A DNA stretch of 34,001 bases from IMG/VR virus record IMGVR_UViG_3300049482_000189, positions 1-34,001 of that record; one strand, given 5' to 3'. The notes beneath the pieces are model-generated. The model did no database searches. It had not been told where the DNA came from and worked only from the letters and a program-made list of their open reading frames with translations. The position numbers and the translations under genes were made by a program. This DNA is from a virus. Shown piece after piece: positions 31,731-34,001 of this stretch (positions are counted from its first letter, which is position 1; each line of letters starts with the position of its first letter).

Positions 31731-33167
31731 CTAGGCCCACGTGTACGGCTTGGTATCGGGCTTCTCTCCGGAGCGGCGCCGCGCCTGCGGACTCGCGTCA
31801 CGGCCGAATCGAGCAAACACCGACATGTACTGCAGCGAGTCGCATATGTCAGATATCGGGTGGTCCTTTGTCGGCAGTTCCTTGAATCGCGAGCCGGTGC
31901 CATGCACGAGCTCGTAGCAATACTCACCGGTGAGTCCGTCGATCAGTCGCTGACATGACGGATCAATCTGCAATCCGTCGATTCGATTCAAGAAAAAGTT
32001 TACTGCTTCAAGCCTGGGTGCGATGGAGTTGGTGCTCGCCGGGTGCGCGCGGATGCCGCGTGAGTGCAGCACATCCATGCTGGTGCGCTTGTCTATCCCA
32101 CCGCGCCCCATGCCCGCCGGATCCAGGATGCCCACGATCTTGTACCCCTGGTATTTGGCCGCGATGGCCGGCAGCAAGTAGTCATCCAGAAATTCTTCCA
32201 TGCCCGAGTCGCCGGGGATTATCTCCTGCAGTATTCGCAAGCCACGGTTCGTCAGCTGCCCGATTACCGCGGCCGGGTTAAGCCCCACGTCCATACCAAC
32301 TAAGATGGGAAGCCCACGGACTGGGGTCAGCGGCGCATTGGCCACGTGGATCCTGTGGCTGAAGTTCGGGAACACGGGCTTGCCGGCGATCGACACCGAC
32401 GGTTCACACGCGAGCATGTTCCGCACGAACGCATCGCTAGACCCCTCGATCGAGTGCTCGTAGTATTTACCAGGAAGGAACTGCAGGTTCTCCGCGTCCG
32501 GGTTCACCACCCATTTCGCCAGCTCCTGGTCCCAAAAGACTGCCGGCGGCTGCTCGAAGTATTCCCAGCCCGCGGGCAGCGGCTGCCCGGTGCGGAACAC
32601 CTCATGGGTCCAGTGCAGGGATTTCGGGGCGTTGGTATCTAGCAGGATGCAGGGATACGTGGGCGGCACGCCATCTTTGAGCGCCGGGTATCGGCCGACA
32701 CGGCCAATCAGGTTATTCACTATCTCCCTGTCAATTTCCCGGACCTCGTTGATCCAGGCAGTGGTCAACTCCAACGACAGCAATTTGCTGACATCGTCCG
32801 GGCGGTCGAGCGCCAGGAATATGAACTCCGCGTCGACGTGCGTCCCGTCCGGCAAGGTCTGTCTCATCCGGCCATTAAACGGTATTGAGTATACTACTGG
32901 ACATATCGAGTCTGGACACCATGCTTGGAACGTCTTGACAGTTGTGGACCTGAGCTCAGGAAATGTGTTTCTGACTACAAGATGGCGCGACTGCCGTATG
33001 CCTTCCCTGTTGGGGGCCTGGTTCATGGCGTTCATGACGAGATCCATGACACACGTCGATGACTTGCCGCTGCCGACGGGGCCCAAAATCGTTTTAATAA
33101 ACGCCCGGGACTGGTGGAACCTAAGGCCAGTTTCGCCCGGGCAGTACATCACTTCTTTCATGGCCAT
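31731..33167 (-). CDS. terL: Terminase large subunit (ATPase and nuclease)
   Basis: The 478-residue protein starts at an ATG with AAGGAC a few bases upstream. The ATPase half has Walker A GPVGSGKS (29-36) and a Walker B/catalytic-Glu segment LTTAWINEV with E141. The RNase H-like nuclease half shows the expected acidic residues: D293 in ILVGMDVGLNPAAV, D349 in VGILDPAG, and D440/D443 in HPISDICDSLQY. The enzyme cuts concatemeric DNA and drives it through the portal. It is preceded by the small terminase and a 34-codon ORF whose end overlaps its start by ten bases, and followed by two tiny basic genes and portal. All key motifs are intact. Confidence 0.96.
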   Translation of the reverse strand: MAMKEVMYCPGETGLRFHQSRAFIKTILGPVGSGKSSTCVMDLVMNAMNQAPNREGIRQSRHLVVRNTFPELRSTTVKTFQAWCPDSICPVVYSIPFNGRMRQTLPDGTHVDAEFIFLALDRPDDVSKLLSLELTTAWINEVREIDREIVNNLIGRVGRYPALKDGVPPTYPCILLDTNAPKSLHWTHEVFRTGQPLPAGWEYFEQPPAVFWDQELAKWVVNPDAENLQFLPGKYYEHSIEGSSDAFVRNMLACEPSVSIAGKPVFPNFSHRIHVANAPLTPVRGLPILVGMDVGLNPAAVIGQLTNRGLRILQEIIPGDSGMEEFLDDYLLPAIAAKYQGYKIVGILDPAGMGRGGIDKRTSMDVLHSRGIRAHPASTNSIAPRLEAVNFFLNRIDGLQIDPSCQRLIDGLTGEYCYELVHGTGSRFKELPTKDHPISDICDSLQYMSVFARFGRDASPQARRRSGEKPDTKPYTWA

Positions 33168-33262
33168 GTCGAGTCCTTACGCATTACCGACAAGAGCGCA
33201 TTTCGTATGGCGAGCGACAGTGGGTGGTACACCAGGTGCAGCTGGCCGTTGATCTCCTTCAT
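33158..33262 (-). CDS. 34-aa ORF between small and large terminase
   Basis: ATG at 33262 (ATGA overlap with the small terminase stop) to TGA at 33158 encodes MKEINGQLHLVYHPLSLAIR and ends MRKDSTWP. A near-perfect GGAGG lies five bases before the ATG, better than that of the large terminase. It ends ten bases inside the large terminase gene. It may be a real micropeptide or simply a translation bridge that delivers ribosomes to the terminase start. No family known. Confidence 0.5.
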   Translation of the reverse strand: MKEINGQLHLVYHPLSLAIRNALLSVMRKDSTWP

Positions 33263-33750
33263 GGCGCCTCCAATCCAGGTACAGCCTGGTCTATGGTTAT
33301 GCTGCGCCGCTCGCCGCCCAGCTGTATGTTGAACACCACGCCGGCCTGGGGCAGCTGCGCTGCCACTTTGGTGCCGAACTTTTTCGGATGCATGCGCTCA
33401 GCCAGCCATTTCATGTGGTCCGCGAGCTCCCGGGAGCCCTTGGGGGACGTAACGCCGTCAGCCACATCAGTCAGAACGCGCGTAGCCTCATCGATGAAGG
33501 CCTGGGCAGCGATCTCCCCGGCCGCGTCCATCCGGGCGATCCGGGTCTCGTCCGCGTTGATCCAGTCCATCATTTTTGGCAGGGAGATCTGCAGCATGTT
33601 GGCAATGGCAGTAAGCGTGTGCCCGCGGCCGTACAGCTCGGCGATCAAGTTGATCCCCACGCTGTCGAAGTAGGCGGTGCTGTCTTTCATCCGGGTCGGA
33701 AAAGTCACCGGATAATATTTGAGCAGGTCGATTTCAGGCAGGTTTCTCAT
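33259..33750 (-). CDS. terS: Terminase small subunit
   Basis: The 163-residue protein starts at ATG 33750 with GGAGGA eight bases upstream. A helix-turn-helix-like segment, AELYGRGHTLTAIANMLQIS then KMMDWINADE, occupies about residues 38-68. An Ala/Glu-rich oligomerisation helix follows, and KWLAERMHPKKFGTK, a pattern typical of small terminases, precedes a beta-type C-terminal tail. Small terminases recognise the packaging start site and load the large subunit. The position directly before the large terminase and the size fit. The DNA site recognised cannot be told from here. Confidence 0.85.
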   Translation of the reverse strand: MRNLPEIDLLKYYPVTFPTRMKDSTAYFDSVGINLIAELYGRGHTLTAIANMLQISLPKMMDWINADETRIARMDAAGEIAAQAFIDEATRVLTDVADGVTSPKGSRELADHMKWLAERMHPKKFGTKVAAQLPQAGVVFNIQLGGERRSITIDQAVPGLEAP

Positions 33751-34001
33751 GTTTGTCCTCCGGGCGTCTCCACACTTTAGCAGGGCCGACCTTGGGTAGT
33801 CTAGCCTGCCATTGGATATACCCCAGGGCCAAAAGCACGCGCCGTGCCGCGATCGGTTTCAGGCGGAGTTCCTTGCACGCAGCCTTGGTGAAATGCGTGC
33901 CCTTGGCGTTCTTTCCTACGGCCATACGGTATATGGCGTACACTTCGGCGATCGGTTTTTCGACGGCATTTAGCGCACTCTGCTGCAGGTAGGGCGGGAT
34001 G
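33734..34001 (-). CDS. Partial gene at right edge, small DNA-binding-like protein
   Basis: The frame is open without a stop to the last base of the window; a GTG at 33943 could be a start but has no ribosome site, and in-frame sequence continues upstream (YLQQSALNAVEKPIAEVYAI), so the gene probably begins beyond the edge. The visible 89 residues include THFTKAACKELRLKPIAARR and LLALGYIQWQARLPKV, a helix-turn-helix-like arrangement followed by a basic tail (WRRPEDKHEKPA). It overlaps the small terminase start by 17 bases. It could be a regulator or packaging accessory protein; unknown. Confidence 0.7.
   Translation of the reverse strand, partial: IPPYLQQSALNAVEKPIAEVYAIYRMAVGKNAKGTHFTKAACKELRLKPIAARRVLLALGYIQWQARLPKVGPAKVWRRPEDKHEKPA

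Overview
The window is a continuous part of a tailed double-stranded DNA phage genome, or of a prophage in which no bacterial flank is visible. All 38 genes I can support lie on the minus strand, so transcription runs from high to low coordinates. Genes abut or overlap by 1-4 bases almost throughout; the largest gap is about 110 bases. Reading in transcription order: a truncated gene at the right edge, small terminase, a 34-codon ORF, large terminase, two tiny lysine-rich proteins, portal, a roughly 14 kb block of fibre and decoration genes, scaffold, major capsid protein, a second abundant-looking head protein, a transcription terminator, a homing endonuclease, two adaptor (tail tubular A-like) proteins, fibre-like proteins, a tail nozzle-like protein, and a run of ejection-type proteins that includes a lytic transglycosylase. 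The last, a protein of more than 900 residues, runs off the left edge.

The layout points to a podovirus-like virion. There is no sheath, tube or tape-measure gene. Instead there are adaptors, a nozzle and large glycine/alanine-rich internal proteins. The host is probably a Gram-negative bacterium: there is a lipoprotein with a clean lipobox, a Sec-type exported protein, an L,D-transpeptidase-like protein and a virion transglycosylase. The moderately high GC and the tail-fibre lectin modules, which from memory are common in Pseudomonas phages, make a Pseudomonas-like host a reasonable guess, not a demonstrated one. Replication, host-takeover and standard holin/endolysin genes are not seen here.

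The unusual part is 15310-29281, between portal and scaffold. It holds a 1538-residue repeat fibre, a stand-alone copy of one of its repeat modules, an 814-residue collagen-like fibre, two concanavalin A-like (LamG) fibre proteins, a protein ending in a chitin-binding-like module, a lipoprotein, a secreted low-complexity protein and the L,D-transpeptidase. The N-terminal module of the 1538- and 814-residue proteins recurs as a free 133-residue protein next to the scaffold gene. This suggests a common virion-docking module that carries different fibres.

Two regulatory sites stand out. One is a strong intrinsic terminator directly after the capsid cluster. The other is a sigma70-type promoter with an extended -10 in front of the secreted protein/L,D-transpeptidase pair. 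A weaker promoter candidate after the terminator drives the tail genes, and the genes behind both promoters share the 12-base leader ACCAACAGGAGT. All functional names rest on sequence reading alone; no database search was possible.
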